DNA of 64,000 nt from Euborellia annulipes (GCA_023213315.1 JAKCPI010005477.1:94060-158059); one strand, 5' to 3'. Positions 30,677 through 42,109 are shown, numbered from the stretch's first letter. Notes: generated by a model not told the origin, from the letters alone. Numbers and translations: made by a program.

Positions 30677-31276
30677 ATAAAAAATATGGTGTAACTTGTC
30701 GCACAGTATACGATTTTCTCTTACCTTCGGTAATTGAAAATTGTGTTCTCTGCTGTGTCAAACCAGATTTTTTGTGTACACATATATTTAAGTTCCGTCG
30801 ATATATTAGAATTCAACTTGTTATATTTATAAACATTGAAAAATATTTTGAGATAATATTTTATTTATTTTATTACGATGACTTCTTACAAGAGTAAAGT
30901 GTAATTCAAACACATTTGATGAGAATATAGATTTTAAAGAGCAAAAAATAATTGATTTATCAATTTAAATGAAAATTGTTCCTGTGAATTTTGAGAAAAA
31001 CAAAAAAAAAAAAAAAAAAACTGAAAAAGTACATCACTAAAGTACTAGTACTCTTTGGCCGATTTTGTTAATAAGCTTATTTTTGAATCTCAGTGGGGTA
31101 CCTAAATTAATTATAAAATTTCATCCTCATAGCTCTTTTCGTTCTTGAGATATTTTGTTCACAAACAGACTCACTTTCTTAGACTCAGGGGGCCTCAAAA
31201 CGTGTATTTCCATCAAAAGAATTTTTGACATGATTCTAATATATTCTCTCTATATATATAGGTAAGAGAAAGTAAA
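30677..31276 (+). mobile_element. HPE copy, short subtype, full length
   Basis: Diverged but complete: hairpin AATATGGTGTAACTTGTCG / GTGTCAAACCAGATTTTT with apex TCTCTTACCTTCGGTAATTG, interior ACATCACTAAAGTACTAGTA, 3' end TTCTCTCTATATATATAGGT AAGAGAAAGTAAAA. The CATGGCAACC block is degraded. Confidence 0.75.
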
Positions 31277-32339
31277 AAATTATAACTGAAATTTTTTAAT
31301 TAAAATTATCCAATAATCTAGATTTTCAATAAAAATTATTTTCACTTCAAATGAGATTTTGTGACCATAAGTAAAAAAAAAAAATGGTAGATCAAGGAGT
31401 TAATCTACTGTTTGAAAACAACCTACACACCAAAGAAAAAAAAAAACTGGCTTCTTGTATCTTATTATAATAGACGCTAGAAAAACATTCATGTTATAAA
31501 TAAACAAGAAGATTTTCGTATGCAGAGAACATTAAGCCTCTCTCGATAGAGACTACCAACAATTAAGAAAAAAAATAAAGAAATAGAATCCCCTTGGGGT
31601 CATTTTGTCGTCGAATTTTGAATCCAATTATAGCCCCTTCTCTTTCTAATTCCTTTCTGTTTTTACACAATAGATTGTAAATTTCGAGTATTTTTTTTAG
31701 ACATGTATAATGTTGCAATTACAGGTTTCATTAAAAAAAAAACATTTTTTTAAAAATGTTAATTTATTCAACGAAGCAAATTGTTTATTTTTATTATTAA
31801 ATAAATAAAAAAAAAAAGACAGGAATCAATAGTTGAATTATTAACATAATTTTATTTTTAATTTATTCTTGAAATTGCAAGAAAATAAATTAAGATATCT
31901 TGGCTTGCAAAATCAAGTGGAAAGTAGGCAATTCAAATAATTTTGGTTTTAATTAAATATTGATTTGTTATTATTTATATCAAACGGCGGCTCGCGAGCC
32001 ACATGCGGCTCTTTTTCAGTTTTATTGCGGCTCAATTAAAAAAATTGCATAAATTTGGTTCCGCAATTTGAGAGATACTGACAAATTGTATATAAGCAAA
32101 TGTAAATCTAATAAAAGATATAGAACATTATTTTATGCGGGACTATCTGAAAATAACAAGTTGCCAACTGAAATTAAAAAAATTGTAAATAATGTAAATC
32201 AATTTAAAAATGCAGTTAAAAAAACATATTATAAACAATAGAAGGGATTGATTGTGGATTTTTAATGTAATTCAATTAATATTGTCTTGTAAATATTGTC
32301 TATCAATAAACTCATTATATATTATTATTATTAAAAACA
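31277..32339. other. Gene-free stretch
   Basis: Poly-A/T-rich. ACGGCGGCTCGCGAGCCACA at 31,984-32,003 is a small G+C-rich palindrome. Nothing else was recognised. Confidence 0.45.
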
Positions 32340-32640
32340 AAATTCTTCGCAGGGCGGGAAAAATTATTTTCATGATCGGGAAAATTTATTTTTCTGCAGG
32401 GCGGAAAACTTTGGTTCCGCAAAAACAAAATTTGCAACAGGGCGGAAAACTTTGGTTCCACAAGAAGAAAATTTTTCGCAGGGTGGAAAAAATTTCGTGT
32501 CTCTAAAAAAATGATAAAATGATTTTTTACGGACGACGGACGGGCAAAAAATTTTTCCGCATAGGTGAAAACTTAGGATCCGCAAAAACAAAATTTTTCG
32601 CAGAACGGAAATTTGGTTCCGCAAGCTGGCGTTGGCTCCA
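32340..32640 (+). repeat. Degenerate short tandem repeat of GCAGGGCGGAAAA units
   Basis: About seven units of roughly 40 bases contain CGCAGGGCGG(A/G)AAA, CTTTGGTTCCGCA and AACAAAATTTTTC. The same words occur in the MITE-like segments at 38,850-39,015, 44,651-44,850 and 60,850-61,050, so this is probably the interior of a hAT-like family that has expanded. Confidence 0.55.
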
Positions 32641-32644
32641 GGGA

Positions 32645-33109
32645 GTGGTAAAGCCCGCCAAAGGAGGGTGTTTTACCTAGTATTTATAAAATTCCTTTGG
32701 GAAAACTTCAACAATTAATGACTTAAAATGTTATAGGAATTTCCGGACGAAAATAATTTTCCTAGAAGGTCCTCTTTAAGCATATAAAATTTGATTTCGG
32801 AATTTTAACGGAAAGTTGCCCAAATACAGCGTGACAGACAAACAGACGGACATTAGCGAATTATATATATACTAGCCGGGGAAAGAATACATAAACATTT
32901 CTCTATACATTTCCTATGGGAGAAATCGTAACTTTAAGAATTAATAACTCAAAAAGTCATAGGAATTTCGGGATGAAAATAATTTTCCTGTAATCCCGAG
33001 AAAGTCCTCTTTATGCATATAAAATTTCGTTTCGAAATTCCAAAGGGAAGTTGCCCAAATAGAGCGTGACAGACAGACGGACATTAGCGAATTATATATA
33101 TAGATAGTT
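32645..33109 (+). repeat. Two tandem copies of a GACGGACATTAGCG repeat
   Basis: Units near 32,645-32,875 and 32,877-33,109 each contain AATAACTCAAAA or TTAATGACTTAAAA, TATAGGAATTTC, GGACGAAAATAATTTTCCT, TATAAAATTTSRTTTCG, AGTTGCCCAAATA, GCGTGACAGAC and GACATTAGCGAATTATATAT. A third copy lies at 49,099-49,330. Unit 1 ends in ATATATACTAGCCGGGG, recalling the ACTAGCTGCG starts at 18.2 kb. Type unassigned; it may be the 3' end of a longer retroelement. Confidence 0.65.
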
Positions 33110-34119
33110 ATAATAATCTTGAATTTAATTTTTTACCAACTGTTTGTTATTTTTATTGGCTCTATGTTATTAATTCAAATTCCTAATTGGACTTCCGATA
33201 TCTTAGAATCGACTTCATTATTCCGGTATTGTATCATTACTATTGTAGAATAATATAATATATTTACACTATCAGATCGAACTAGTAATAAAAATTAGAT
33301 TTTAGCTCGGATCGTTTTCAAACGATCACCATTCAAAATATTTGCAAATAAAATGAGATCTCTTTTACCTGGAAAATTCAGTAACGAGATAAAAATCAGC
33401 TTGTTAAACATGTGCTATTGAAACATTTTATATTAATCATTTAATAATTTCATTTATATGTATGATAAAAAAATATAAATAAAATAGGATTGAAGTAGAC
33501 AAGATAAATTGTGGAATTATAAAGTGAGATGTTTTTTTTTTTTTTAAAGTCCCCTCGACTCGACATCTTATTAAAAATCTGTGCAAGATATTTAGACGAC
33601 TACAACACGTAGAAATAATGTAATTTGCAAACGTGTTTAACAAATTTATTGCTTTACTTATTTAATTAAAATTTATGATGCGTGAGAATGTATCTTATGT
33701 ATTTCGAATAAATAAACAAGCGATGATGAATGGATTTTAGACAATTATTATAAATGAAGTAGCCACCATTACATTGTAAGTTATATGCTCTTATAACTTC
33801 GCAATGTATTTAAATTTCACATGCGCGAAATAATAATAAAATTTGGTTTTAATTCATATTTATTTATATAAAACTAGTTTGATTTTTTTTTTTTAGTAAT
33901 TTCAAAATTCACATGCATATTTCACATTTATAATATTCTACAAATTAGAATCAAAATAAATAATATGAACCGGTATTTTTTTTGCGAGAGAGGATTTTTT
34001 TGCGGAAAAATATAATTAATCTTGGTTGAAATATTTTTTTAAAGGCTATATAAAATATCAAGAGTTTGAATTCTGAATTAGAATTCATATACTCTTTATT
34101 TTTTCATATCCATTAAAAT
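33110..34119. other. Gene-free A/T-rich stretch
   Basis: No repeats shared within the window were seen. A 68-codon minus frame at 33,437-33,643 is low-complexity. Confidence 0.45.
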
Positions 34120-34387
34120 AATTTTTCTTTAAATTCCCCATTTAAAATTATTTTCTAATAATTTATATTCTAAATGAAATAATTTGGATCGTTGCCAATT
34201 ATCTATTAGCATAGGGTTGCGCCCCCCCCCCCTACCCTCCCACCCTCCCACCTCTCTCGGAAGCTCTTGCCTAAAGGTGCTAGGCCAACCTGATAGAACA
34301 GGCTTTTGTACGGTGCAAATATTATTAATGGGAGTAGGCTATTAAATTAGCTTTTTTAGGATGTTTTCTTTTATGACTGACCCTAAA

Positions 34388-34642
34388 TGGACCCTGTTAT
34401 GCAATAATGTGCCAAGCGCCAAAAAAAAAAAATTAAAAATTGAGTTAAGCACGGAATATTGTTTCAAATGCTATAATTAATAGTATTTTTTATGAAATAT
34501 GTCCTAAAAATATTTATATTTAATGTTACTTGCACAATTGACAAAAACAATTATATAGAATCTAATCAAAACAAAAAACTAATGTTAATTTTCTCAAATC
34601 TCGGTAGCTGGCTCTTGACACACTAATGCGTAACAGGGTCCA
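34388..34642 (+). mobile_element. GGACCC foldback with empty-site evidence
   Basis: Full copy: TGGACCCTGTTATGCAATAA at the left and ACTAATGCGTAACAGGGTCC at the right. AAAT flanks both sides once the element is taken as GGACCC...GGGTCC. The paralogous site in copy A (about 20,565-20,585) reads CTGATCCCAAATAGAATTAG without insertion, which fixes a 4-bp AAAT target duplication. Two halves of unequal sequence sit between 30-bp inverted ends. No frame. Confidence 0.85.
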
Positions 34643-35202
34643 AATAGGATTAGATTAAAAAAAAAAAAAGCAAAAATCAATTCATAATTAAATTTTTTTT
34701 TTCTTTAAATTAAATAATTTCTTAGTTTAATTCATCAAATTTGCATTTTAAAATTTGATATTGAGATTACAAAATTTAATTCAATTTACTTTTCATTAAA
34801 AATTTTTTTTTCTCAAAATTTCATTAATTTTAATAAAAAAATTTGATTTTCGGTTTATTATATGCAATCATTAGTGTCAGATCTGACACGTTGTGGTTAC
34901 TCTAAGGAGTAACTTTCATGGGAATAATACTGAGGTGGGTTCCCGTTTCTTCCTAGGATTAATAGATTAGATAATTTATTGCCATGAGGTGGATTTGGAG
35001 GTTGGATGCACCATGCCAACGAGATGGATTTTTATTTATTTTTGAACTTGCTTCTTCTCTTGAATCTATTTGTGGATGAATCAACGAGAATTTCTTTCAT
35101 TTTAGGCCTCTTTTGAATAATTGTTGTTATTAGCTCTCTGTGCCTTCTAATCTTTAGCTAGATCGTCTTTTGTTAGGATGCCTTATTTTGTTTTTAATTT
35201 AG

Positions 35203-35285
35203 GATTCAAACAGAGAGCTAAAATGAATGATTTTCTCGTTGATTTGTTCCATGAACGATTCATAAGGAGATGCGGTCAGATTTGA
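35203..35285 (+). CDS. Candidate terminal exon in duplication copy B
   Basis: After GTTTTTAATTTAG the exon reads GFKQRAKMNDFLVDLFHERF then IRRCGQI and TGA (35283-35285). The last part matches copy A (HRFLRRCGQI, TGA at 21300). The earlier part overlaps a local inverted repeat, so the start may be a rearrangement product rather than an original exon. Confidence 0.22.
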
Positions 35286-35600
35286 TTGAGCCCAGGTACT
35301 CAAGTGTTCTTGTGTTTTGCGAAAAGACGTCTTTGTTGACGCATTCGGGAGTCTGATATGTTTTTGTACCTTTGAGGGTGGGTCTATGGGTAAAATGAGT
35401 CTGGAAAGGCCGTTTCTCCTGGAATAGCCTTGAGGGTCAAAATTGCAATCCTTGAGGCAAGGAACCCGAGAGCTCCACCGATTGGGGGGCGGACCCACAG
35501 TTATTTGTTTTTGAGTTAGGCTAGGTAGAATCTCTTAAAAGATTAGCCTCCTCACTCATTTGCTCGTAATCCAAAAACCTTCACTCTACGATTTCTTTAG

Positions 35601-37968
35601 ACTCCCGGTTTGGAAAATATTTAAATTTTACTATCAAGGTTAATTTATTAATTAAAACCTTCTTGCTGTTTTTTTATTTATTTATTTTATATCTACTAAC
35701 TCTTTTCTATGTAATAAATGAAAATGACTTTTTTTAGTGTTTACTTTTCATTATTGTATATTTGTGTGAGAGAAGAGAGAAAATCTTTAATTTTTACGCA
35801 AGTAAAAGGTAAATATTAATAAATATATCGAATTTAAAATTCACATAATTAACTGATTAGAGCCAATACTAATTCAATTTTTTTGTTTTAGGACGATCGA
35901 CTCATTTTCATAATTAATTAATAATGATTATCAAGAAACTGAGAGATATGCTTAGTACATCAGACTTTATATAATATATATATGTAAAGCCAGCAATGGA
36001 GAAATCATATTCTGTAATGGAATGGTCCGATAGTATATGAAAGACGAATGAAAATTCATATTTTTTTTCACAGTGTAAATATTTAAGGGGGTTCAGGACC
36101 GCGACGTCTTAACGTACTTTAAAAAAACTAGACTATTATCAGGAATTTTTCAATGCGGTTTTTTTTTTAAATGAATTAAATTCATAAGAGATAATTGGGA
36201 CATCAAACTATAATTTTTTTAATGACTTATTAAAAAATTATCGTAATTAATTTTTTTGTTATCAAGAAAATACAAAAAAACAAAATGTCCCAATAATCTT
36301 TAATTTTTTTTAAATTTAAAAATGAATTTATTGTTATTATTAATCACATATTAATTAAGAAATTTTTAAAATAAGCTTTGATGATTTACTTAAAAATCAG
36401 CTGTCAAATTAGTTCAGCATTCTTGCAATAGATGGCAGGCTAGTCTAACAGACGATATAGTATTAGCCTATATGTGGCCTTTATTTATATATTTTTATAA
36501 AAGATACATAATATATAATAACATTTATAAAGTATTTATTGTTAAAAGATCAATGAAAATCAACCAAATGCATTAAATATTATTAGCTACCATTCTGACA
36601 TCTCTTGGCAAATTTTTGAATTACTTGATTTTTGGGCATACTTTTTATGACACACTACGCCATCTTATCGGGAAAAACATGCGTAACCACTTCGCTCCCG
36701 AGCCTCCTTAAATTAACTGAATAGAGCAAAAACTAATTTAATTATTTTTAATCTTTTAGTTAATATATGTAATAATACAACTGACTGATTTTATATTGTA
36801 TTATCCATTGATAAATAATAAACAAAATACAACTTTGATTTACAGAAGGTGTGTGCAATCACACCATATATTTTTTTATTACCCAGTCCCGTTAAATGTT
36901 GTCAAATAGCCAAAAATCAAATAACCTTTAAACTGGCCCAGGATAAATAAAATTAATTGAATTATACAGCCAGATGACACCATCATCAACATCAAGAATA
37001 GGCCAATTAGAGACGAGGAGCCAATTAGCGAGGTGCTCTACGCTAATCGGTTAATATTAATCAAGTTCGTTAATGAGAGGATCTAGAATCGTTAACGGAG
37101 ACACACACAGATGCCAAAAAGACATGCAAGTTTTACTGTTTACATTCACTAGGGTTTCATAAATAAGTATTTTAATTATATCTAAATGCAAATTTCAATT
37201 TTTAATTGTAATAAAGAACATTTCCAATTAAACTATCCGAATTAATTAAATTGTTTTATCTATTTGGAATAAATATTAAATAAAAGAAAGTAGCCAATTT
37301 TGTTTATATTTGAATAATGATAATAAAATCCCCCCCTCTAACTTTAAATGAATAGTCACTTGGCTACTTCCTAATTGGAACACAAACACAAAGGAAAAAA
37401 AAAAACAGGAAAGAGATTGAAAGAGAAGTCATAATTAATTAATAATCATCTTTCAAAAATCTCTTAATTAAATATTCTTAGTATAATTAAAATTTTATTG
37501 CTCAATTACAATCAATTTGAAAATTATTACTGATTTTTTTTTTTATTCGTTTTAAAATCTTAATTAAAAAAGATTTCTATATAAGCCGCGCACGGTCCAC
37601 TTAAAGGAATTTATCCTTATATAGGCTCTGTTTTTTTTTTTATAAGGTAAAGAAGATGTGGTTTAAAAAAATTGATTTTTTTTAAATTTAAATTTAATTC
37701 GCAGAAAGAAAATCTAGAGTATTTTTGTATTAACAAAAAAATATCGAAACTAAATATTTACAGGTAGAAGAAGTACTATTGAAGCCTATGCCAATAAATT
37801 TTATATTTCATAATCTAGGTTATTGAGAGCGAAATGATAAATGGGTCATGTTATGCATGAAGGAACCAAGAGCCATTATGATCGAAATACCGCCATCTTG
37901 TAGGGAAAAAGAAGATCTACTTTTTTTTATTTAAATCGCAACATCAATACTCTGTTCAGTATTTGCTC
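35601..37968. other. Gene-free A/T-rich stretch
   Basis: Only one repeat scrap was seen: 36,831-36,872 (CAACTTTGATTTACAGAAGG through AATCACACCATAT), a decayed HPE hairpin. A short segment at 36,955-37,090 has more balanced composition but no supported frame. The rest is A/T-rich background. Confidence 0.45.
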
Positions 37969-38376
37969 TCTCACCTTATATATTGAGAGAAAGTAGTGCG
38001 ATCATGTAAAAAATTCGATGTCGAGATTTTGATTGGACACTGTTTTGAGGTCCCCTGAGTCCAAAAAAATGGGTCCTGCAAATTGGTCTGTGTGTTTCGT
38101 GTATGTGGACATTTTTAAGCATGAATGAAATGAGCTACGAGGATGAAATTTTATATTTGGGTAAGTTGGGTACCCCCCGAACTTGAGAAAATAAGCTTTT
38201 AAACAAAATTGACCAAAAAGTACTAGTACTTTACTTTTTCAGTTTTTTTCGATTTTCTCAAAATTCCAAGGATTTTTTTTTAAATTCATAAATCAATTAT
38301 TTTTTAGATGCTCTTTAAAATGTATATTCTCATTTTGCCGTTGAAATCTTGTGACGCACACTTTATTTTGTATAAA
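37969..38376 (-). mobile_element. HPE copy, truncated
   Basis: From CTCTCACCTTATATATTGAG (3' end) through TCGATGTCGAGATTTTGAT, TGGGTACCCCCCG and AAGTACTAGTACTTT to TATATTCTCATTTTGCCG. The 5' hairpin part is gone. A plus-strand fragment follows after 160 bases. Confidence 0.7.
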
Positions 38377-38540
38377 CAAGAAAAAAAGTCATTGGGTTTG
38401 TTTTACAATTGTGCAAATGAAATGGCCTTTATCTCAGATTTAGGTTAATGGCGCTTGGTTCCTTCGTCCAAATATTAATTATTCCATCTTTTTTTCAAAA
38501 GAGATGAAAAAATATTACTCTGATAGTTGGTGCATTTTTT

Positions 38541-38720
38541 TGAGAGAGAAAAAAAAAAAAAACTGAAAAAGTACATCAGTAAAGTATTAATATTTTTTGG
38601 CCAATTTTGTTTAAAATCTTATTTTCTTAAGTTCGGAGGGTACCCAACTTAAATACAAAAATTTCAACCTTCTAGCTTATTTCCTTCATGTTTAAAAATG
38701 TCCACACACACAAACATTTA
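38541..38720 (+). repeat. HPE internal fragment, opposite orientation
   Basis: AACTGAAAAAGTACATCAGT, TTTTGGCCAATTTTGTTT, GAGGGTACCCAACTTAAAT and TTTCAACCTTCTAGCTTATT are the middle of HPE on the plus strand. With the preceding copy it makes an inverted pair around 38,377-38,540. Confidence 0.65.
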
Positions 38721-38849
38721 TGTAGTAGAAGAAGAATAAAAAGAGAGAGAGAGCAGTTATATTTTCTTTTATTAAACCCTCAGTGCTGACGTAATTCCCT
38801 CCCCCGAGATTTGGAAAAAATTCTAAAAAAATCCATTTTTAATGTAAAA

Positions 38850-39015
38850 TTAAAAAAATTTTGCGTCTCTAAAAAAAAAGGTAAAATATTTTAACGGACC
38901 GTTAAAAATTTCGGTTCCGCGGGCGGCAAAAATTTTTGTGTCCGGAAAACTTTGGTTTCGCAGAAAAATTTTTGAGATACACCCCCCCTGAGAAACACCT
39001 CTGGATTCGCCCTTG
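38850..39015 (-). mobile_element. One end of a hAT-like MITE
   Basis: Ends ACCCCCCCTGAGAAACACCT then CTGGATTCGCCCTTG, the complement of the left end of the element at 19,107 (CAAGGGCGGATCCAGGGGTG). Interior words (TTGGTTCCGCGG, GTCTCTAAAAA) match the repeat at 32.3 kb. The opposite end was not found. Confidence 0.5.
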
Positions 39016-39214
39016 TCCTCAGAGCATTAGGGTTGTCATTATAAATTTCAATTTCCACATTTCACCTATATTTATCATTGTTGGTCGATTTTTTTTTACT
39101 TATGATAAGTAGGTGGGATATTTTCCAATGGTAAAATCTGCGAGTAAAATTCTATGTGACTGTTCTATCGAGTTTGGTTTATAAACCCGAGGCGGGCTTT
39201 GCGACTAGCATATT

Positions 39215-39325
39215 ATATTTTCGAAACATTCCACAAGCTTGTTTTTCGGGGCCACCCATCCGAAATTCAGCCACCCTTTGGCATTATTAAGCAACGATCT
39301 TGGTGGCTTCCAGGCCCCCGGCCAT
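39215..39325 (-). repeat. Diverged repeat pair, copy 1
   Basis: CAAGCTTGTTTTTCGGGGCC, ACCCATCCGAAATTCAG, TTGGCATT and AGCAACGATCTTGG are collinear with 50,985-51,095. On the minus strand this copy stays open (PRSLLNNAKGWLNFG...), but the other copy has stops, so coding is not supported. Confidence 0.5.
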
Positions 39326-40278
39326 TTTAATCTTCAAAATAAATCAAGGAATAAAAAGTCCCCTAATTATTAAACAATATTTTTCTAAAAACTTAAAAAA
39401 AAAAAAAAAAAATGATTTGATTTTTTTTTTTTTTGTTAATTCGTCTAACCGGCAAAATTAAGAAAACAAGGGACAAGTGATTTGGGACCCTTCGAGAAGA
39501 AAGGTCCATTATGAAAAGAGGCTTTCAGCTTGTTGGCCTTATGGAGATAAACTATCTGAATAAGGAATAATTGAGCTGAGAATGGATATATTGTGTTTTT
39601 TCCTGACTTAATAATGCAATGAAAACACTTTGAAGTCGACAAGCTTTTAGTGCGATAGCTGATTAATGGCTAACTTTATTTAATTATCAAATCGAATTCA
39701 TTAATAATTAGTTGCCACCTAAGAGAATATTTATATTCGTCAGGTGACAAACCCGAATTGACTAAATAACGAACGTGTTTTATTACTTTCTTTTATATGG
39801 TGAGGAAAGTATTGCGATCATATCAAAAATTCGATGTTGAGATTTTGATGGAAATACATGTTTTGAGGTCCCCTGATTACAAAAAAGTGGATCCCTCAAA
39901 ATGATCTGTGTGTGTGTGTGTGTCAGTGAACAAAATATCTCAAAATGAAAAGAACTAGGAGGTTGAAATTTTATAATAACGCTGGCACGTGACAGAATTT
40001 GAACAAAATCGGTCCAAAAATATTAGTACTTAACTGATGCACTTTTTCAGTTTTTTTTTTTTCGATTTTCTCAAAATTCGCTCTTACGATTTTGATCAAA
40101 ATTCATAAATCAGCTAGTTTTTAGGTGCTCTTTAAAATGTGTATTCTCATTTTTTCCTGAAAATTGCTTGAAGTACACTTTACTCATGTAGTATTTCTGA
40201 TTTTACAAATTCAATTAGGATAGGATGGTAGCCTTCCGGGACGCAGCAGCCAAGTAAAAATAAAAACGTTATATCCTG

Positions 40279-40321
40279 TCGCCGACGTTTCGAGTGCTAG
40301 TCGCACTCATCTTCAGGGCAA
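40279..40321 (-). ncRNA. Hammerhead-ribozyme-like motif, left arm
   Basis: Minus-strand copy identical in its core to the right arm: stem I TTGCC with GGCGA, CTGAAGA, T, stem II GAGTGC with GCACTC, GAAA, CGTC. See the right-arm entry for geometry. Confidence 0.65.
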
Positions 40322-40412
40322 GCAGAAATGTCAAACATAAGTACACACTGTACCACACCACCATGAGTACAGGTGGTGTGGTACAGTGTGTACTTATGTT
40401 TGACATTTCTGC

Positions 40413-40455
40413 TTGCCCTGAAGATGAGTGCGACTAGCACTCGAAACGTCGGCGA
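40413..40455 (+). ncRNA. Hammerhead-ribozyme-like motif, right arm
   Basis: Stem I TTGCC (40413-40417) pairs with GGCGA (40451-40455), five pairs including one G-U. CTGAAGA (40418-40424) matches CUGANGA. After T comes stem II GAGTGC (40426-40431) with GCACTC (40437-40442) around GACTA. GAAA (40443-40446) then CGTC puts the predicted cleavage after GUC at 40450. Helix III would be only A-C/G-U, or ACGT pairing between two molecules, as in the minimal hammerheads of Penelope-like elements. All core positions are intact. Confidence 0.7.
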
Positions 40456-40725
40456 CAGGATATAACGTTTTTTATTTTTACTTGGCTGCTGCGTCCCGGG
40501 AAGGCTACCGTCCTCTCCTAATTGAATATCTACAACCTTCAAACTCAACAATTTTACAAATTCATTTTCCGGCTCTTCCTTTCATAGAGCCATTGTTAAA
40601 TCCCTATGGGGATTTGTATGTTAATTTCGATTCAAAAGGGGGTGCCCCTTTGGAACTTTTTACGCATTTAAAATTTTTTTTTCCAATTCTTATGAAATTT
40701 TGTATTTATTTAGGATTCTCTATTG

Positions 40726-41015
40726 CAGGGGTTCCCAAACTTTTTCGGTTTCCGGCGACCATAATATATCAGAATTTTTCTGGGGCGCAAATCTTCGGGC
40801 AAACCTTATGTTACTAATGGTTTTTGCTTTCAAAATCAGTGCAGCTTATATAAACTTAAAATACTGGTCAAATTTACGCTGGTCCGAGTAACATTTCATA
40901 GAGTAATAATATTATTAATATATAATAATATTTTGTATAGGAAAATTTTGACGGCGCCCTAAGAGAATAGCCACGGCGCCCTAGGGAGCCATGACGCACA
41001 ATTTGGGTAGCACTG
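40726..41015. mobile_element. hAT (Charlie-like) MITE
   Basis: Ends CAGGGGTTCCCAAACTTTTT and ATTTGGGTAGCACTG are typical of hAT/Charlie-type termini. Flanks CTCTATTG (40718-40725) and TTCTATTG (41016-41023) match at 7 of 8. Interior CACGGCGCCCTAGGGAGCC resembles hAT MITE interiors. 290 bases, no transposase. Confidence 0.8.
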
Positions 41016-41215
41016 TTCTATTGTATATAAAATATATGAAATTAAAATTTTGTAATATGGAAATTTTGAATCAATTGACACAAGCGGTCAAGTTTGGAAC
41101 TAAGGTGCTATAGGAAACTAAATTTATCTCGACACAAAAAAATCTGGTGTGACAGGCACAGTACACAACTTTCGAGTTTTGTGCTGTGCGTTAAGTCATA
41201 CCGGATTTTTTATTT

Positions 41216-42109
41216 TTATTTTCTAATTTGCCAGGTGAAAAAAGAATTAATTTAACTGAAACAAACTGACAAACTCGTCAAAATAAATTAAAATCTCAGT
41301 CAATTTAAATAAGACAGGATTAAATTAATGAATCAGAAATTTAAGTTGTATGGTATTTATATTTCTAGAAACGCAAGTGAGATCGTAGATACTCACAAAA
41401 AATGGCGTTTTGTTAATTATTCCGTTTCTAAAAATTTGTATTCAGTCGTTGTATATTGATGCTAACTTCTAGCAAACAGAATTCAGAGAATGAGAGACAA
41501 ATATAAATATTTAAATGAATGCAATTTAAAAAATGCGGTAGGTATTAGTATTTAAAAATCCTTACTAAGGATAGATACACAAACTAAGCGCCGCAATTTA
41601 AAAAAAAAATGAAAATGTAGAGTATTCAAAGCACGTGATAATTATTATCATTTAAGGTGCTTGTTATAACGTGGCTTGAATACTTGACTTTATCATTAAG
41701 TCACTTCTCTCTCTTTCGCACTTGGTTTGTGGTTTGCTACTTGGGTATATTTGATAATATTACACTCCACACCCTGTATAAATATTCTCTTTTAATCCAA
41801 ACGTTGAATGTTACAGTTTTTTTCCAAAGAACAAAAATGTATTAAAGAAATTTAAATATTTTTTACAATCACATCTCATTCAAAAAAAAAATTTTGCAGA
41901 TAAGTTTGTGTTTGAATTGCAGATCTTAGGCTCGTTTATTATTATAATCAAAATAAAATTTCGTACAAACATAAAAGGAATTTTCCGTTGCGTATGACGA
42001 ATTTTTATGTAGTAGCTACTAAAATATAGAAATAAATTGTAAGATATTTGCTGTAATATATGCATTAAAAAAAATGAAAACCCAAAGGGAGAGCAAAAAC
42101 CTAAAGAAT
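41216..42109. other. Gene-free stretch
   Basis: A/T-rich. The 62-codon plus frame at 41,657-41,845 is hydrophobic by A/T bias, with no start context or neighbours to support it. Confidence 0.45.

Larger units (their letters stand above)
34120..35600 (+). repeat. Segmental duplication copy B
   Basis: Matches 17,015-17,190 at its left and 20,500-21,660 over the rest (landmarks listed for copy A). It lacks the 3.3 kb that separates the two parts in copy A, including the tandem array and the exons at 19.8-20.5 kb. It holds a GGACCC foldback absent from copy A. A local inverted repeat (35,078-35,110 against 35,219-35,247) has rearranged the middle. Identity is moderate and interrupted by indels, so the duplication is not recent. 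Confidence 0.75.
40214..40550 (+). mobile_element. Snap-back element with twin hammerheads and 14-bp duplication
   Basis: ATTTTACAAATTCA flanks it on both sides (40200-40213, 40551-40564), and other long HPE copies have an uninterrupted sequence at this site. The arms (from ATTAGGATAGGATGG and CTTCCGGGACGCAGCAGCC to the matching complement ending CCTAATTG at 40,524) are almost identical over about 140 bases around a short centre. An unpaired tail of about 26 bases (ATCTACAACCTTCAAACTC) follows on the right. Both arms carry the same intact hammerhead core, one per strand. Arm identity implies young age or gene conversion. Confidence 0.85.
39783..41215 (-). mobile_element. HPE copy, long subtype, with two nested insertions
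   Basis: Reads from TTTCTTTTATATGGTGAGG (3' end) through TTCGATGTTGAGATTTTGAT, GTGTGTGTGTGTGTGTCAGT and CTTTACTCATGTAG; then a snap-back ribozyme element (40,214-40,550); then TAAATCCCTATGGGGATTTG and TATTTATTTAGGATTCTCT; then a hAT-like MITE (40,726-41,015); then TTTATCTCGACACAAAAAAA and the 5' hairpin to CATACCGGATTTTT. Without the inserts it is about 770 bases, collinear with the long copies at 43.1 and 54.9 kb. Confidence 0.8.

Noticed and set aside
39215..39325. Conserved exon pair with 50,985-51,095
   Set aside because: One copy is open but the other has stops in the matching frame; treated as a non-coding repeat.
40297..40891. 84-, 129- and 63-codon frames
   Set aside because: They cross the snap-back element and the hAT-like MITE; not conserved in other HPE copies.
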